64,000 nucleotides of DNA, from contig OY970352.1 in the NCBI GenBank assembly GCA_963718105.1, positions 4,588,001-4,652,000 of the forward strand, given 5' to 3'. The first letter of the stretch is position 1; each line of letters starts with the position of its first letter. The position numbers were made by a program, and so were the translations under genes. Positions 54,850 through 63,231 of this stretch are shown here, one piece after another. Below the pieces are notes generated by a model. That model saw only the letters and a program-made list of their open reading frames with translations. It ran no database searches and was not told the DNA's origin. Source of the DNA: DASYKT01 sp963718105 (GTDB lineage: Bacteria; Acidobacteriota; Blastocatellia; Pyrinomonadales; Pyrinomonadaceae).

Positions 54850-55194
54850 TTAGTATCTGCGATTGTAGTAAGTCTTTTTCTTCGGCTTGATGCCGTAGCT
54901 ATAAACCGCCGCGCCGCCGCCGCCGATCAGAGCGCCCAGAAGAGCGCCTTTTTTACCGCCTGCTATCGCGCCGATCAGAGCGCCCGCGCCGGTCCCGACG
55001 CCGATATTGATCAGGTTACGGTGTTTGCTATAAGTGCTCGGCTTTTTATATACGCGCTGATTGTAGGCGCGCTGGTTATTATTGCGGCTGCTGTAATATT
55101 TGCCGGTTTGCGCGCTCGCTGTCGAGGCCGAAAAGGGCAGCATTACTGCCATCATGGCGATCATTATGAATGTTGCTATTAATCTCTTTTTCAT
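54850..55194 (-). CDS. Secreted glycine-zipper protein 2
   Basis: A 114-residue protein with a signal peptide (MKKRLIATFIMIAMMAVMLPF to TASAQ). The mature part is short, Tyr/Asn/Lys/Arg-rich (RNNNQRAYNQRVYKKPSTY), followed by SKHRNLINIGVGTGAGALIG, AIAGGKKGALLGALIGGGGA and a basic end KPKKKTYYNRRY. The GxGxGALxG pattern is that of glycine-zipper proteins that insert in or span a membrane. ATG 55194 has GGAG nine bases upstream; earlier in-frame codons are less likely. It is a paralogue of the gene at 55475. Confidence 0.75.
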   Translation of the reverse strand: MKKRLIATFIMIAMMAVMLPFSASTASAQTGKYYSSRNNNQRAYNQRVYKKPSTYSKHRNLINIGVGTGAGALIGAIAGGKKGALLGALIGGGGAAVYSYGIKPKKKTYYNRRY

Positions 55195-55415
55195 CTTTCT
55201 AGTCTCCTTTTCCAAAATCCGTTAACCGGTGAGGAAAGAACCTCTTGTTTTGTAACGACGATCGATCCGATTCGTTCGTTGCGTCTGTTACGTGGGATAA
55301 GATGAGCCGGGTTTATCGTAACGTTGCCAAAAATATTTATTTTTATGACGCTAAGCTCAATTATACCAAATAGTTAGGGGCGTGCACGATTTCGTGTATC
55401 TTGATTATGAGCGCG

Positions 55416-55450
55416 AAAAAGCCGCGTATGAATGAACTTACGCGGCTTTT
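55416..55450 (-). terminator. Intrinsic terminator of glycine-zipper gene 1
   Basis: AAAAGCCGCGTA (55417-55428) and TACGCGGCTTTT (55439-55450) form a perfect 12-bp stem with a 10-base loop and T-run on the minus strand. It separates the two paralogues, so each is its own transcript. Confidence 0.85.
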
Positions 55451-55474
55451 CTCCAAAGCAAGTATTGCTACTCG

Positions 55475-55810
55475 TTAGTAACGTCTCTTGATATAGTGTC
55501 TCTTTTTCTTTTTGACCTTGTAAGTGTAGACCGCGCCACTTCCTGCGCCGACACCGGCACCGATCAAAGCGCCTTTTCTGCCACCGGCGAGCGCGCCGAT
55601 CACAGCGCCTGCACCGGTCGCTAAACCGATATTAGAAGCATTTCTATGCCTGCGGTAAAAACTCGGCTTCTTGGTTGTCCTATGAACTTTTCCGCGTCGA
55701 TCGCGATAGTAATAATACTTTGTCTGCGCTTCGGCCGAAGTGGCCAGAAACGGTATCATTCCTACCAGCATAAACAGCGCTATGAACGCCGCCATTATTC
55801 TCTTTTTCAT
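55475..55810 (-). CDS. Secreted glycine-zipper protein 1
   Basis: A 111-residue paralogue of the next downstream gene: signal peptide (KRIMAAFIALFMLVGMIPFL to SAEAQ), a Tyr/Arg-rich stretch (TKYYYYRDRRGKVHRTTKKP), then RRHRNASNIGLATGAGAVIG, ALAGGRKGALIGAGVGAGSG and a basic end KKKKRHYIKRRY. The order of parts and the H-R-N-x-x-N-I-G motif are the same in both. The initiator is ATG 55810; GTG one codon upstream also has GGGGGAG in reach. Probably a membrane or outer-envelope protein; function unknown. Confidence 0.75.
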   Translation of the reverse strand: MKKRIMAAFIALFMLVGMIPFLATSAEAQTKYYYYRDRRGKVHRTTKKPSFYRRHRNASNIGLATGAGAVIGALAGGRKGALIGAGVGAGSGAVYTYKVKKKKRHYIKRRY

Positions 55811-55985
55811 CACGATTAAAACTCCCCCTTATGGATTTTCGGGCAATAATTTACCCGAGATACGGTTTATAACAGCAATAAGCGTTCCTCCGTATGTATA
55901 GATCCGAACATTTTTGCCATGATCCGCGAAATGCAGTGTTAAGGTTAATTATTGGCTAAGTTACGCCCGCAGAATAAATTCGCTA

Positions 55986-56028
55986 AGTAAAAACCATGGC
56001 CCGTCTTTATGACTTGCCATGGTCTTTT
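55986..56028 (-). terminator. Intrinsic terminator of the Tyr/Arg-rich secreted protein gene
   Basis: ACCATGGC (55993-56000) and GCCATGGT (56016-56023) pair around a 15-base loop, followed on the minus strand by TTTTTAC. Confidence 0.65.
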
Positions 56029-56058
56029 GCTATACGATTTGGTCGGTGTTGTACGGTT

Positions 56059-56433
56059 TTAGAACCCTATCGTAAAACTGACGCGGCCTCGGCTGCGCCG
56101 GTTATTATACGGCCGGTAACCGTAGTTGTTATAAACCCGGCGAACGGGACGCCGGACCACGTAATAGTTTGGCGTGTAATAGGTTTGCGGATAATATGCC
56201 GGAGCGTAACGCCCGTTATTGCCACCGTAATAAACCCGCCCGTTATTGCCGCCATAATATGCGCGCCTGTTTCTTTGTCCCCGATCTCCGCGATAGCCGT
56301 GATCCCTGCCCCGGTCATGGCGAGCATAAGAATGACCGCGGCGGTTGCAACTGTCATACCTCTGCGCCAAAACAGGAATAGCGATCGCCATCAAAAACAT
56401 CAGGGCGAACACACCGAATAATTTCTTGAACAT
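56059..56433 (-). CDS. Secreted Arg/Tyr/Asn/Gly-rich protein
   Basis: A 124-residue protein with a clear signal peptide (FGVFALMFLMAIAIPVLAQ). The mature part is low in complexity: RHDRGRDHGYRGDRGQRNRR, then two YYGGNNGR units and a Tyr/Pro run (YAPAYYPQTYYTPNYYVVRR), finishing RSRGRVSFTIGF. Its start at 56433 has AAGGGGA eight bases upstream. It resembles small basic exported proteins that bind anionic polymers, but that is an inference. It is the third small secreted basic protein in a row with its own terminator. Confidence 0.7.
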   Translation of the reverse strand: MFKKLFGVFALMFLMAIAIPVLAQRYDSCNRRGHSYARHDRGRDHGYRGDRGQRNRRAYYGGNNGRVYYGGNNGRYAPAYYPQTYYTPNYYVVRRPVRRVYNNYGYRPYNNRRSRGRVSFTIGF

Positions 56434-56559
56434 ACAGATTTCCCCTTCCATTTCTTAAGATCTCAGGAGAGTCTCGTTTAGGAGAGATATTATTATTTCA
56501 ATACAGAGAGGGCTATAGGAAAATCATAGCGCGCAGATTCAGAGAAGGCAAGTAGAAAT

Positions 56560-57255
56560 TTACCGCCTGGTTTTTGAATGCTTGGTGAGAAATTTTGCCG
56601 GAATGCCGGCCCAGTATAAACTCTGCAGAAAAAGCCAGCCGGCCATCTTCCAAAAAAACGGACGATCGGTAAAGCGACGCTGCGAGATGGTGACCTTTTG
56701 CGCAAGGTGGATAAACTCGCCGGTTTTTCGCAGCCGTTTGTAAAGATCGACATCGGCAAACAAACCGTAAGCGGGCCTGAATCCGCCGATCTTTTCATAG
56801 AAACTGCGCCCGGCAAAGATAGCCGAATCGCCGTAGACCATATCCATTGTCTGCAGATAAGGATAAAGCCGGTTGAGGAAACGCGCCCAGCGGCTTTCAC
56901 CGTCAAAAAGTATTTCGAAGTTGCCGCCCGCGACCTTGCTGTATTTCATCACGCTTTTTATCTTTGCTCCGCAGCCCTGCATCGGGCGCGTGTCCGCGTG
57001 AATGAACCAGAAAATATCGCCTTCGGCATGCAGCGTTCCTTCGTGAAGCTGCTTGCTGCGGTCGGCCTCGCCGGTCTTTATAAGTTTTAGTTTTTTTAGT
57101 CCCGTGTGAGCTTCGATTATCCCGAGCGTTTTATCGGTGCTGCCGCCATCGACAATGACAACTTCCGACACGTTCACCAGGCGCGACAAGGCGTCGAGAG
57201 TTTTCTTGATGATCAGTTCTTCGTTGAAGGTCGGGATGATGACGGAAATTTCCAT
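56560..57255 (-). CDS. Glycosyltransferase family 2 (TIGR04283 type)
   Basis: A 231-residue GT-A glycosyltransferase. It begins MEISVIIPTFNEELIIKKTL, then VSEVVIVDGGSTDKTLGIIE, GEADRSKQLHEGTLHAEGDI, the DxD-bearing FWFIHADTRPM, and MVYGDSAIFAGRSFYEKIGG, which is the arrangement of the TIGR04283 glycosyltransferase group first noted near arsenosugar genes. After residue 200 a hydrophobic helix may bind the membrane. The open frame extends to 57282; 57255 starts the fold directly. No arsenic genes are present here, so the substrate is unknown. Confidence 0.85.
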   Translation of the reverse strand: MEISVIIPTFNEELIIKKTLDALSRLVNVSEVVIVDGGSTDKTLGIIEAHTGLKKLKLIKTGEADRSKQLHEGTLHAEGDIFWFIHADTRPMQGCGAKIKSVMKYSKVAGGNFEILFDGESRWARFLNRLYPYLQTMDMVYGDSAIFAGRSFYEKIGGFRPAYGLFADVDLYKRLRKTGEFIHLAQKVTISQRRFTDRPFFWKMAGWLFLQSLYWAGIPAKFLTKHSKTRR

Positions 57256-57369
57256 AACGCGATTTCGAAAGAAGATTAACACATTCCTTCGGTCAAATGG
57301 AATTTATTGCTAAGAGCAAAAACCCCCGGCTAAAGCCAGGGGCAAATTAGAAAGACAATTGATCCTGAG

Positions 57370-58275
57370 CTATTTCTTCGCGACGGTCTGGGCGTCAATG
57401 GCATTTTCAGTTCTCGCCAGTTGATAAACGGCTTCCAGCATCTGGCGCTGGCGATAGCCGCCGCTGACGGCATCAGCTTCGAGACAGATATAAGAAATGT
57501 TTTGCTGCGCGGAATAAACCGACAGCGAGCCGTCATCGATACTGCATTTTTGCGAATTCAATTTCGCGGCGGATTTTTGCACCACGACATTAAAACCTTT
57601 TTCGGCAAAGTAGCCGACGTATCGCGGGCCCGACAGGAATACGAAATTGTCCTGGTCGTCTTCGGTGTTTGAGAGATAAACTCCATCGGCCTGGTCCTGG
57701 AAAATTCCATGCGCCAGCTCTTTTGAAAAAGATGCTTTTACGAATGCGTACGCCGTCAGGTCGCCTGATCTTGTGCTTTCAGCTTTGGAATCGACATCGG
57801 TATTGTTATGGACAGCGACGAGAAATTTTCCGTCTATATGCAGCAGGTCTAAAACACCGGCAGCAAACGACGCGACCGCCGCGTCAACTTCAGAAAGGCC
57901 CGCATTGCAGCTCCGGCCGTTGGCGGTAAAGATGCGATTGGGATCGATCGTGTAAGTTTTGCTATTCGCGGTAAAAGTAATGTAGCGCGCCGGGCTGCCT
58001 TTAGCGTCGTAGGATTCGATCTCGATCAGGCGGCCGCCGTATTTTTCGATGTATTCTTTCGCAAGATCCAACCCGGTCTGTTCGTTGTGGTGCGGGGCGA
58101 TAAAAGTTAATCCCGACCCGGCGTTTTCATAAACATTGACTTGCACGGGCGTTTCGCCGAGCACCATCTTTCGCGAAGTCTTCACACCAGCGCCAAAGAC
58201 GGGCACCGCGCCCGACAGCGTCAGTAGAAATAAAATAAATAATGCCGATAATGGCGATAATAACCGGGATCTCAT
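57370..58275 (-). CDS. Secreted protein of unknown function
   Basis: A 301-residue exported protein with a signal peptide (SRLLSPLSALFILFLLTLSG to VFGAG). The mature part shows LTFIAPHHNEQTGLDLAKEY, IEIESYDAKGSPARYITF, FTANGRSCNAGLSEVDAAVA, DLLHIDGKFLVAVHNNTDVD and YICLEADAVSGGYRQRQMLE. The HHNE and AVHNNTD motifs suggest a zinc-type hydrolase of the N-acetylmuramoyl-amidase or M14-like kind, but I cannot place it with confidence. ATG 58275 begins the signal peptide; 58323 is also open. Divergent from the MarR gene. Confidence 0.6.
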   Translation of the reverse strand: MRSRLLSPLSALFILFLLTLSGAVPVFGAGVKTSRKMVLGETPVQVNVYENAGSGLTFIAPHHNEQTGLDLAKEYIEKYGGRLIEIESYDAKGSPARYITFTANSKTYTIDPNRIFTANGRSCNAGLSEVDAAVASFAAGVLDLLHIDGKFLVAVHNNTDVDSKAESTRSGDLTAYAFVKASFSKELAHGIFQDQADGVYLSNTEDDQDNFVFLSGPRYVGYFAEKGFNVVVQKSAAKLNSQKCSIDDGSLSVYSAQQNISYICLEADAVSGGYRQRQMLEAVYQLARTENAIDAQTVAKK

Positions 58276-58417
58276 AAAAGTTTTTCGTTCCGACTTCGAA
58301 TTGGCCTCCAAATGGCTCCCCAATATATAAGGCGAAGTCTTGAAAGAAATAAGACCACTTATTTGAATGTTTTTTGCTGAGATAATTGCAGTAATTTATC
58401 TGTCCGGAATAAATAGC

Positions 58418-58446
58418 TTGACAATGATCGTTACAACGACTATTTT
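58418..58446 (+). promoter_or_regulatory. marR promoter with imperfect 22-bp operator
   Basis: TTGACA (58418-58423), 17 bases, and TATTTT (58441-58446) form a promoter. AATGATCGTT-AC-AACGACTATT (58423-58444) fills the spacer and pairs at 8 of 10 positions per arm, the size of a MarR operator. Transcription should begin within a base or two of the ATG at 58453, so the mRNA may be leaderless. Confidence 0.6.
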
Positions 58447-58452
58447 TGTCTA

Positions 58453-58911
58453 ATGCCGGACGATCTGCGGACAGAAATAAAGCAAAATAAGCCCTTTTCC
58501 AGCTTGGAAGAGGAAGTTTTTCTGAATTTGCAGCGAACGGCCAATGCTTTGACGGGAAAGATCTCGACAGTTTTCAAACCTTTTGAGCTAAGCCATATAC
58601 AATACAATGTGTTACGGATATTGCGCGGCAGCAGAAAAGGCCTCGCCTGCAGCGAGATCGGCGAGCGCCTGGTAACCAAAGACCCCGACATTACCCGTCT
58701 GCTGGATCGTCTGGAAAAGCGCGGGCTGATCAGGCGGGAGCGTTATGAGCACGACAAAAGGGTAATAATTGTTCGGATCACAGAAGCCGGAAGCGAAGTT
58801 TTACAGGCCCTGGATGCCGACATCGACCTGGCGCCGAGAAAGCTTCTGGGACATTTGGGTAAAGAAATGCTGGAAAAGCTCAATGCGCTGCTGATCCTGG
58901 CTAGAAAATAG
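58453..58911 (+). CDS. MarR-family transcriptional regulator
   Basis: A 152-residue winged-helix regulator. After FSSLEEEVFLNLQRTANAL, the DNA-binding part reads LSHIQYNVLRILRGSRKGLA, CSEIGERLVTKDPDITRLLD, RLEKRGLIRRERYEHDKRVI and IVRITEAGSEVLQALDADI with the wing basic residues. Dimerisation helices lie at both ends. It lies 18 bp upstream of the DUF2779 gene and could regulate it and itself through the 22-bp palindrome in its promoter. Ligand unknown. Confidence 0.9.
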   Translation: MPDDLRTEIKQNKPFSSLEEEVFLNLQRTANALTGKISTVFKPFELSHIQYNVLRILRGSRKGLACSEIGERLVTKDPDITRLLDRLEKRGLIRRERYEHDKRVIIVRITEAGSEVLQALDADIDLAPRKLLGHLGKEMLEKLNALLILARK

Positions 58912-58929
58912 TTGTTATAACGAATAAAT

Positions 58930-60324
58930 ATGAAACTCTCAAAATCCGCATATTTAAGTTATCTCCAATGCCCGAGGGAATTTTGGCTGCATCATCACAA
59001 ACCGGAGCTATTCGCTGAGCCGGACAGCGTCGGAGTAAAGCACCTTAAAGAGATGGGGTACCGGGTGCAGATGCTGGCGCAGGAAATGTTTGAGCGAGGT
59101 AATTATCGCGACTGCGAATTTGAAAAGCGTTTTGAAACCGAGCAGTTTGTGGCCAAGGCCGACATCTATGCCGACGGGTCTATCTACGAAGTTAAATCTT
59201 CGGGCAGCGTCAAAGATGAACATATTTACGATCTCGCCTTTCAGAAAGCTGTGGCGGAGTTTACCGGGACGCAGGTCGATAAAACTTTTCTGATCCACGT
59301 CAATAAAGAATATGTCCGGCAGGGAGAGATCAAACCGGAAGAGCTGTTGAAAATTGTCGATGTGACGGAATTGGTGAATGAGAAACTGGCGGAAACAAAA
59401 GTTCACATTTCAAATGCGCTGCGATATCTGGAAACCGAGCCCGATAAAAACATCTCCGGTTACTGCAGCGACAAACTCGGCTGCACGTTCATTCAGCATT
59501 TTCACCGGGACCTGCCCGAGTATACGATCTTTGATATCAGCAATCTTAAGGCGGAAAAGATCGGCCGGCTGCTCGAAATGGGGATATTGAATATGCTCGA
59601 TGTTCCGGACGATTTCGAGCTTACGCCGCGCCAGCGCCGGCAGATCGACATCGTGCGTTCTGCCGAGCGGTATGTTTCGGCGGCAGAGATCGGTGAAAAA
59701 CTGAGCGCGCTGGAATATCCGATCTATTTTCTCGATTACGAAACGATCAATCCCGCGATCCCTATCTATGACGGCTACCGACCGTTCCAGGTGGCGACGT
59801 TCCAGTTTTCGGTTCATGTATTGGAAAGCCACGGTGAGGAACCGGCGCACTTTGAATTTCTCGCGGACGCGGGGCCGGAACCGACCTCGCTGCTTTTAAC
59901 TGCGCTGCGTGAAGTAATAGCTGAAGAAGGCGGGACGATCGTCGCCTGGAGCGCCTACGAAAATACGAACAATAAAAATATGAGCGGGCGATCGCCGGAG
60001 TTTGCCGGTTATCTTGATTCGATCTCGCGGCGGACGTTCGATCTGATGGGTGTTTTCAGCAAAGGGCTTTATATCGACCCGAAATTCCGGGGAAGTTATT
60101 CGATAAAAAATGTGCTTCCCGTTATGCTTCCGGAAATGACCTACGAGCATCTGCGGATAAAGGAAGGTACGGCGGCCGCGGCAATGTGGCTCCGTTTGCA
60201 TGACGCACAGATGATCGAAGAAGAGCGGAGCGGCATACGTGAAGGCTTACTGGAATATTGCGCGATGGATACGCTCGCGATGGTTAAGATATTTAAAATG
60301 CTAAAGAACGAGTTCTGTGGATAA
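58930..60324 (+). CDS. DUF2779 protein: Cas4-like nuclease fold plus RNase H-like exonuclease domain
   Basis: A 464-residue two-domain protein. Residues 1-170 follow the RecB/Cas4-like PD-(D/E)XK plan: MKLSKSAYLSYLQCPREFWL with one Cys, ADIYADGSIYEVKSSGSVKD carrying the D...ExK active site, then the Cys-bearing GYCSDKLGCTFIQHF. Residues about 260-460 are the DUF2779 RNase H-like exonuclease: YPIYFLDYETINPAIPIYDG with the D-x-E motif, TIVAWSAYENTNNKNM, DLMGVFSKGLYIDPKFRGSY and LLEYCAMDTLAMVKIFKML with the final Asp. Three Cys could bind an iron-sulphur cluster. Its role in DNA metabolism is unknown. Confidence 0.85.
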   Translation: MKLSKSAYLSYLQCPREFWLHHHKPELFAEPDSVGVKHLKEMGYRVQMLAQEMFERGNYRDCEFEKRFETEQFVAKADIYADGSIYEVKSSGSVKDEHIYDLAFQKAVAEFTGTQVDKTFLIHVNKEYVRQGEIKPEELLKIVDVTELVNEKLAETKVHISNALRYLETEPDKNISGYCSDKLGCTFIQHFHRDLPEYTIFDISNLKAEKIGRLLEMGILNMLDVPDDFELTPRQRRQIDIVRSAERYVSAAEIGEKLSALEYPIYFLDYETINPAIPIYDGYRPFQVATFQFSVHVLESHGEEPAHFEFLADAGPEPTSLLLTALREVIAEEGGTIVAWSAYENTNNKNMSGRSPEFAGYLDSISRRTFDLMGVFSKGLYIDPKFRGSYSIKNVLPVMLPEMTYEHLRIKEGTAAAAMWLRLHDAQMIEEERSGIREGLLEYCAMDTLAMVKIFKMLKNEFCG

Positions 60325-60384
60325 GCACGGCCTTTTAATAAGGGCGAGGTTATCTTATTATTTATTAACAAACTGCAACATAAA

Positions 60385-60450
60385 AAATATGGCGGCGAGA
60401 TGCCGCTATGACGGCCGGCTTAGGGCGCCGGCGCTACATGAAGAAAGGGT
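60385..60450. repeat. Mosaic palindromic repeats upstream of yceI-like gene
   Basis: GGCGGCGAGATGCCGC and GGCCGGCTTAGGGCGCCGGC followed by GCTACATGAAG are two hairpins in tandem, again of the GCG(A)GA-type and mosaic style. Confidence 0.5.
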
Positions 60451-60459
60451 TTTAAAGAA

Positions 60460-61143
60460 ATGAAAAGAGTTTTACTATTTGCGATGTTGGCGCTGGGCGG
60501 GGCGCTGGTTTTTTCTATGTTCACAACAGCGAAAACGCCCTCTTTGGCGGAGAGTTTTGCCGCCGCTAAACCGGATGCTACGGGGCCGTCAGGGACCTAC
60601 AGTTTTGACAAAGCACACACGTTCATCGGGTTTAAAGTGCGCCACATGGGCCTGATCGAAGTGCCGGGGTTCTTTCGCGATTTCACGGGCGCGGTCACTT
60701 ATGATTCGGCCGATGTGAGCAAATCTTCGGTCACCTTTACCGCCAAAGCGACGAGCATCGATACGGGCATCGCGCCCCGCGATAATCACCTGCGCAGCGC
60801 GGATTTTTTTGACGTGGCCACTTTTCCCGACGTCACATTCACCAGCACCAAAATAGAAAAGAAGGGCAATGCCTGGATGGTGACCGGTGACTTTAAGATG
60901 AAGGACGTGACCAAGTCGATCACATTTCCTTTCGATATTTACGGATTTTTGAAAGGCCAAAACGGCAGCACCCGGGTGGGCATCGGTGCGGAAACGATGA
61001 TCAACCGCCAGGAATATAACGTTAAATACAATAATAAACTGCCGGACGGCACTTCGGCAGTGGATGACAATATCAAGGTCGTTCTACAGATCGAAGCCAA
61101 TTTGCCGGGCCCGCCAAAACCCGCAGCATCGCCTTCGGAGTAA
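60460..61143 (+). CDS. Periplasmic YceI-family lipocalin-like protein
   Basis: A 227-residue exported protein with a signal or anchor segment (VLLFAMLALGGALVFSMFTT). The mature part is a YceI beta barrel that binds isoprenoid-type lipids: GTYSFDKAHTFIGFKVRHMG, VPGFFRDFTGAVTYDSADVS, DTGIAPRDNHLRSADFFDVA, and VTGDFKMKDVTKSITFPFDI with GIGAETMINRQEYNVKYNNK. The end is Pro/Ala-rich. AAAGGG lies upstream. It is a single gene closing convergently with the DUF3857 gene. Confidence 0.92.
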   Translation: MKRVLLFAMLALGGALVFSMFTTAKTPSLAESFAAAKPDATGPSGTYSFDKAHTFIGFKVRHMGLIEVPGFFRDFTGAVTYDSADVSKSSVTFTAKATSIDTGIAPRDNHLRSADFFDVATFPDVTFTSTKIEKKGNAWMVTGDFKMKDVTKSITFPFDIYGFLKGQNGSTRVGIGAETMINRQEYNVKYNNKLPDGTSAVDDNIKVVLQIEANLPGPPKPAASPSE

Positions 61144-61156
61144 GGGAAAGTTCTAA

Positions 61157-61223
61157 AGTCAGTAGCGATGCGTGATGTTACAGCGATGAAAAACGCATCG
61201 CCTTACGGCGACGCTACTGACAT
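61157..61223. repeat. GTCAGTAGCG hairpin between convergent genes
   Basis: GTCAGTAGCG (61159-61168) and CGCTACTGAC (61212-61221) close a loop with inner GCGATGCG and CGCATCGC arms. GTCAGTAGC also appears near 49224 in an intergenic space. Confidence 0.6.
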
Positions 61224-61227
61224 GAAT

Positions 61228-63213
61228 TTATTTCTTCAGCAAGACGACCGGCGCCTGTTCGGCGTTGCGTATCTTGATAAAAAAGTCTTTTACACTCGCA
61301 TATTTATCGGCCGGGATCCGTGCTGAATTCAAGACCATATTACGCGTATAAAAGAGATTGCCTTCCTTTACCTGGTAGCTGTTGGAATATTTTCCGAACG
61401 CCGTTTCCAGGGTAAGAGGCTCGGGCATTTCGTCGACCGTAAAACCGGCCGGAAGCTTGATCGTCGAGGTTTCGGTAAAAGAATAGGGATCGAGCACTAT
61501 CGGGCTGGTCCGGGTAGGTTCGGTCAGCCAGAGGGAATTTAAGCGGCTGACGACCGCCGGTTTAAAGATCATCAGGCGTCCCTGCATTAACTGTGCGTAG
61601 GAAGGCGCACTGAGTTCGACGTCGAGCTCAAAACGTCCTTCGGCGATCTTGTCGACCGGGCTTATCTTGCTCAGACGCGCGGTGGAGATGCCGTTGACGA
61701 TCCATTGTTCGATCCTTTTATTATAATCCGGCGGTGACAGAAGGCGTTTCAATGCGCGCTCGCCGACGGCCGCCTGGCCGACCGAGCGTTCACGAATGAC
61801 TCCTTGGAGATTGCCGTCGACGTCCAGGGTCAATTCGGTAAAGCGATCGAGCTTGTTGGCTTCGGGCGGGGTGACCGGCATTTTACTGAGGGTGCCGTCG
61901 TCACCGGCCAGTATCAGGGCCAGGCTGCCCTGCAGGCTCTCCGGAAGATCGCCGACCGGGGTGTAGGGGTCGGTCGCGTCAAAGATCAAAAGCCTTCCCA
62001 GCTTCGGATGATCGATGACGGTCGCGGCCTGAGAGGCGGCGCTGAGCTTAATGGCAATGATGCAGTGATTAAATTGCCCCGGCGAAGCCCACTCTTCCCG
62101 CACGTAGGTAGGATCACCCGAATAGATAGCTACCGGAAAGGCTTCGATCCCTAAGCTTTTCAGCATCGCCCGCATCAGATTTGCTTTATCTTTGCAGTCA
62201 CCGTAACCCCGGCTCAGGACCAGATTGGAAGCGCGCGGCCGAATGCCGTTTCCGTAGCCCACGCCGATATCGATCGAAATGTACTGGAGATTCTGGACAA
62301 AAACAGCGATGGCCTGAATTCTTTCCAGCTCGGTTTTAGCATTTAAGGTGAGTTCGCGCGCCTTGCCGGCGACGGCATCGTCCACTATCACCTGCGAACT
62401 GTGAAGATCGGAAACCCAACGGGAAACTTCTTTCCAACCGGTGAAATTCGGGCCGGTGGCGCCGGCTGTATTTTCCGGAAAGTAATTGACCGTCAATCGC
62501 GGAGCAAGATTGCGGACCGACGGCGAGGCAGGCTCCGGCGGGATCGGCGTAAGGTTATCCAATTGCCAGGTGTAAGTGGTGCCGCTAACCTGCGGCTGAA
62601 CATCGGTATGGTTAAAGGTTACGCTCGATGCTTTCCAGCCGGCGGGAAGCGTCAGAGTGTAGCGGGAAGAGAGCGTCGGCAGGCGGCCCTGAAAAGTCCA
62701 GGTGTCCTGGAAAAAAAGCGGGCGCTCTTCACTGGTTATCTGGTAGCCGAAAACCGCCCCGGAATCGGCATCAGCCGACGCGTTGATGCTCTTGATACGG
62801 CCTTCGTTATACACATCATCGGGGTCTGAGATCATGTCGAGAATGGCGTTTTTCTCGTATTTTTTGGTAGTGCCGTCAGGACGGATGAGCCACCCGGTCA
62901 TTTCCCGGACCTTCCCCGAACTCACCAGGTAAAAGGCGCTGGCGAGCGCCAGCCTGCGGCCATCTTTGTTCAGTATCCGGATAGCGTAAGTTTCGGTAAC
63001 GACCAGTTTTCCATCGCTGCCATAAACGGTTTGCTGTTCTTTCCTCAATACGACGGCAGGTACATCTTTGTCGTATGCCGGAGGTTTTAATGAAGCCGCC
63101 TGCATCAGCCAGCCCGGAGCTTCGTCGCTGCCCACACGGGGAACACCGGCAGCCAGTGCAGTGCCGATCAAAAAGACATTCAATAAAAACAGAAAAATAA
63201 ATCGGCGTTTCAT
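61228..63213 (-). CDS. Secreted DUF3857 and transglutaminase-domain protein
   Basis: A 661-residue exported protein. After the signal peptide (IFLFLLNVFLIGTALAAGV) comes a DUF3857 region (VLRKEQQTVYGSDGKLVVTE, then SADADSGAVFGYQITSEERP). The transglutaminase-like core has its Cys in LSRGYGDCKDKANLMRAML, His in PGQFNHCIIAIKLSAAS and Asp in LIFDATDPYTPVGDL, so a full triad. The C-terminal region, LKLPAGFTVDEMPEP-like strands (IKLPAGFTVDEMPEPLTLET), is the usual DUF3858-type end. Partner of the related gene 18 bp upstream. Enzymatic substrate unknown. Confidence 0.88.
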   Translation of the reverse strand: MKRRFIFLFLLNVFLIGTALAAGVPRVGSDEAPGWLMQAASLKPPAYDKDVPAVVLRKEQQTVYGSDGKLVVTETYAIRILNKDGRRLALASAFYLVSSGKVREMTGWLIRPDGTTKKYEKNAILDMISDPDDVYNEGRIKSINASADADSGAVFGYQITSEERPLFFQDTWTFQGRLPTLSSRYTLTLPAGWKASSVTFNHTDVQPQVSGTTYTWQLDNLTPIPPEPASPSVRNLAPRLTVNYFPENTAGATGPNFTGWKEVSRWVSDLHSSQVIVDDAVAGKARELTLNAKTELERIQAIAVFVQNLQYISIDIGVGYGNGIRPRASNLVLSRGYGDCKDKANLMRAMLKSLGIEAFPVAIYSGDPTYVREEWASPGQFNHCIIAIKLSAASQAATVIDHPKLGRLLIFDATDPYTPVGDLPESLQGSLALILAGDDGTLSKMPVTPPEANKLDRFTELTLDVDGNLQGVIRERSVGQAAVGERALKRLLSPPDYNKRIEQWIVNGISTARLSKISPVDKIAEGRFELDVELSAPSYAQLMQGRLMIFKPAVVSRLNSLWLTEPTRTSPIVLDPYSFTETSTIKLPAGFTVDEMPEPLTLETAFGKYSNSYQVKEGNLFYTRNMVLNSARIPADKYASVKDFFIKIRNAEQAPVVLLKK

Positions 63214-63231
63214 AAAATTTTCCTTAACTTA

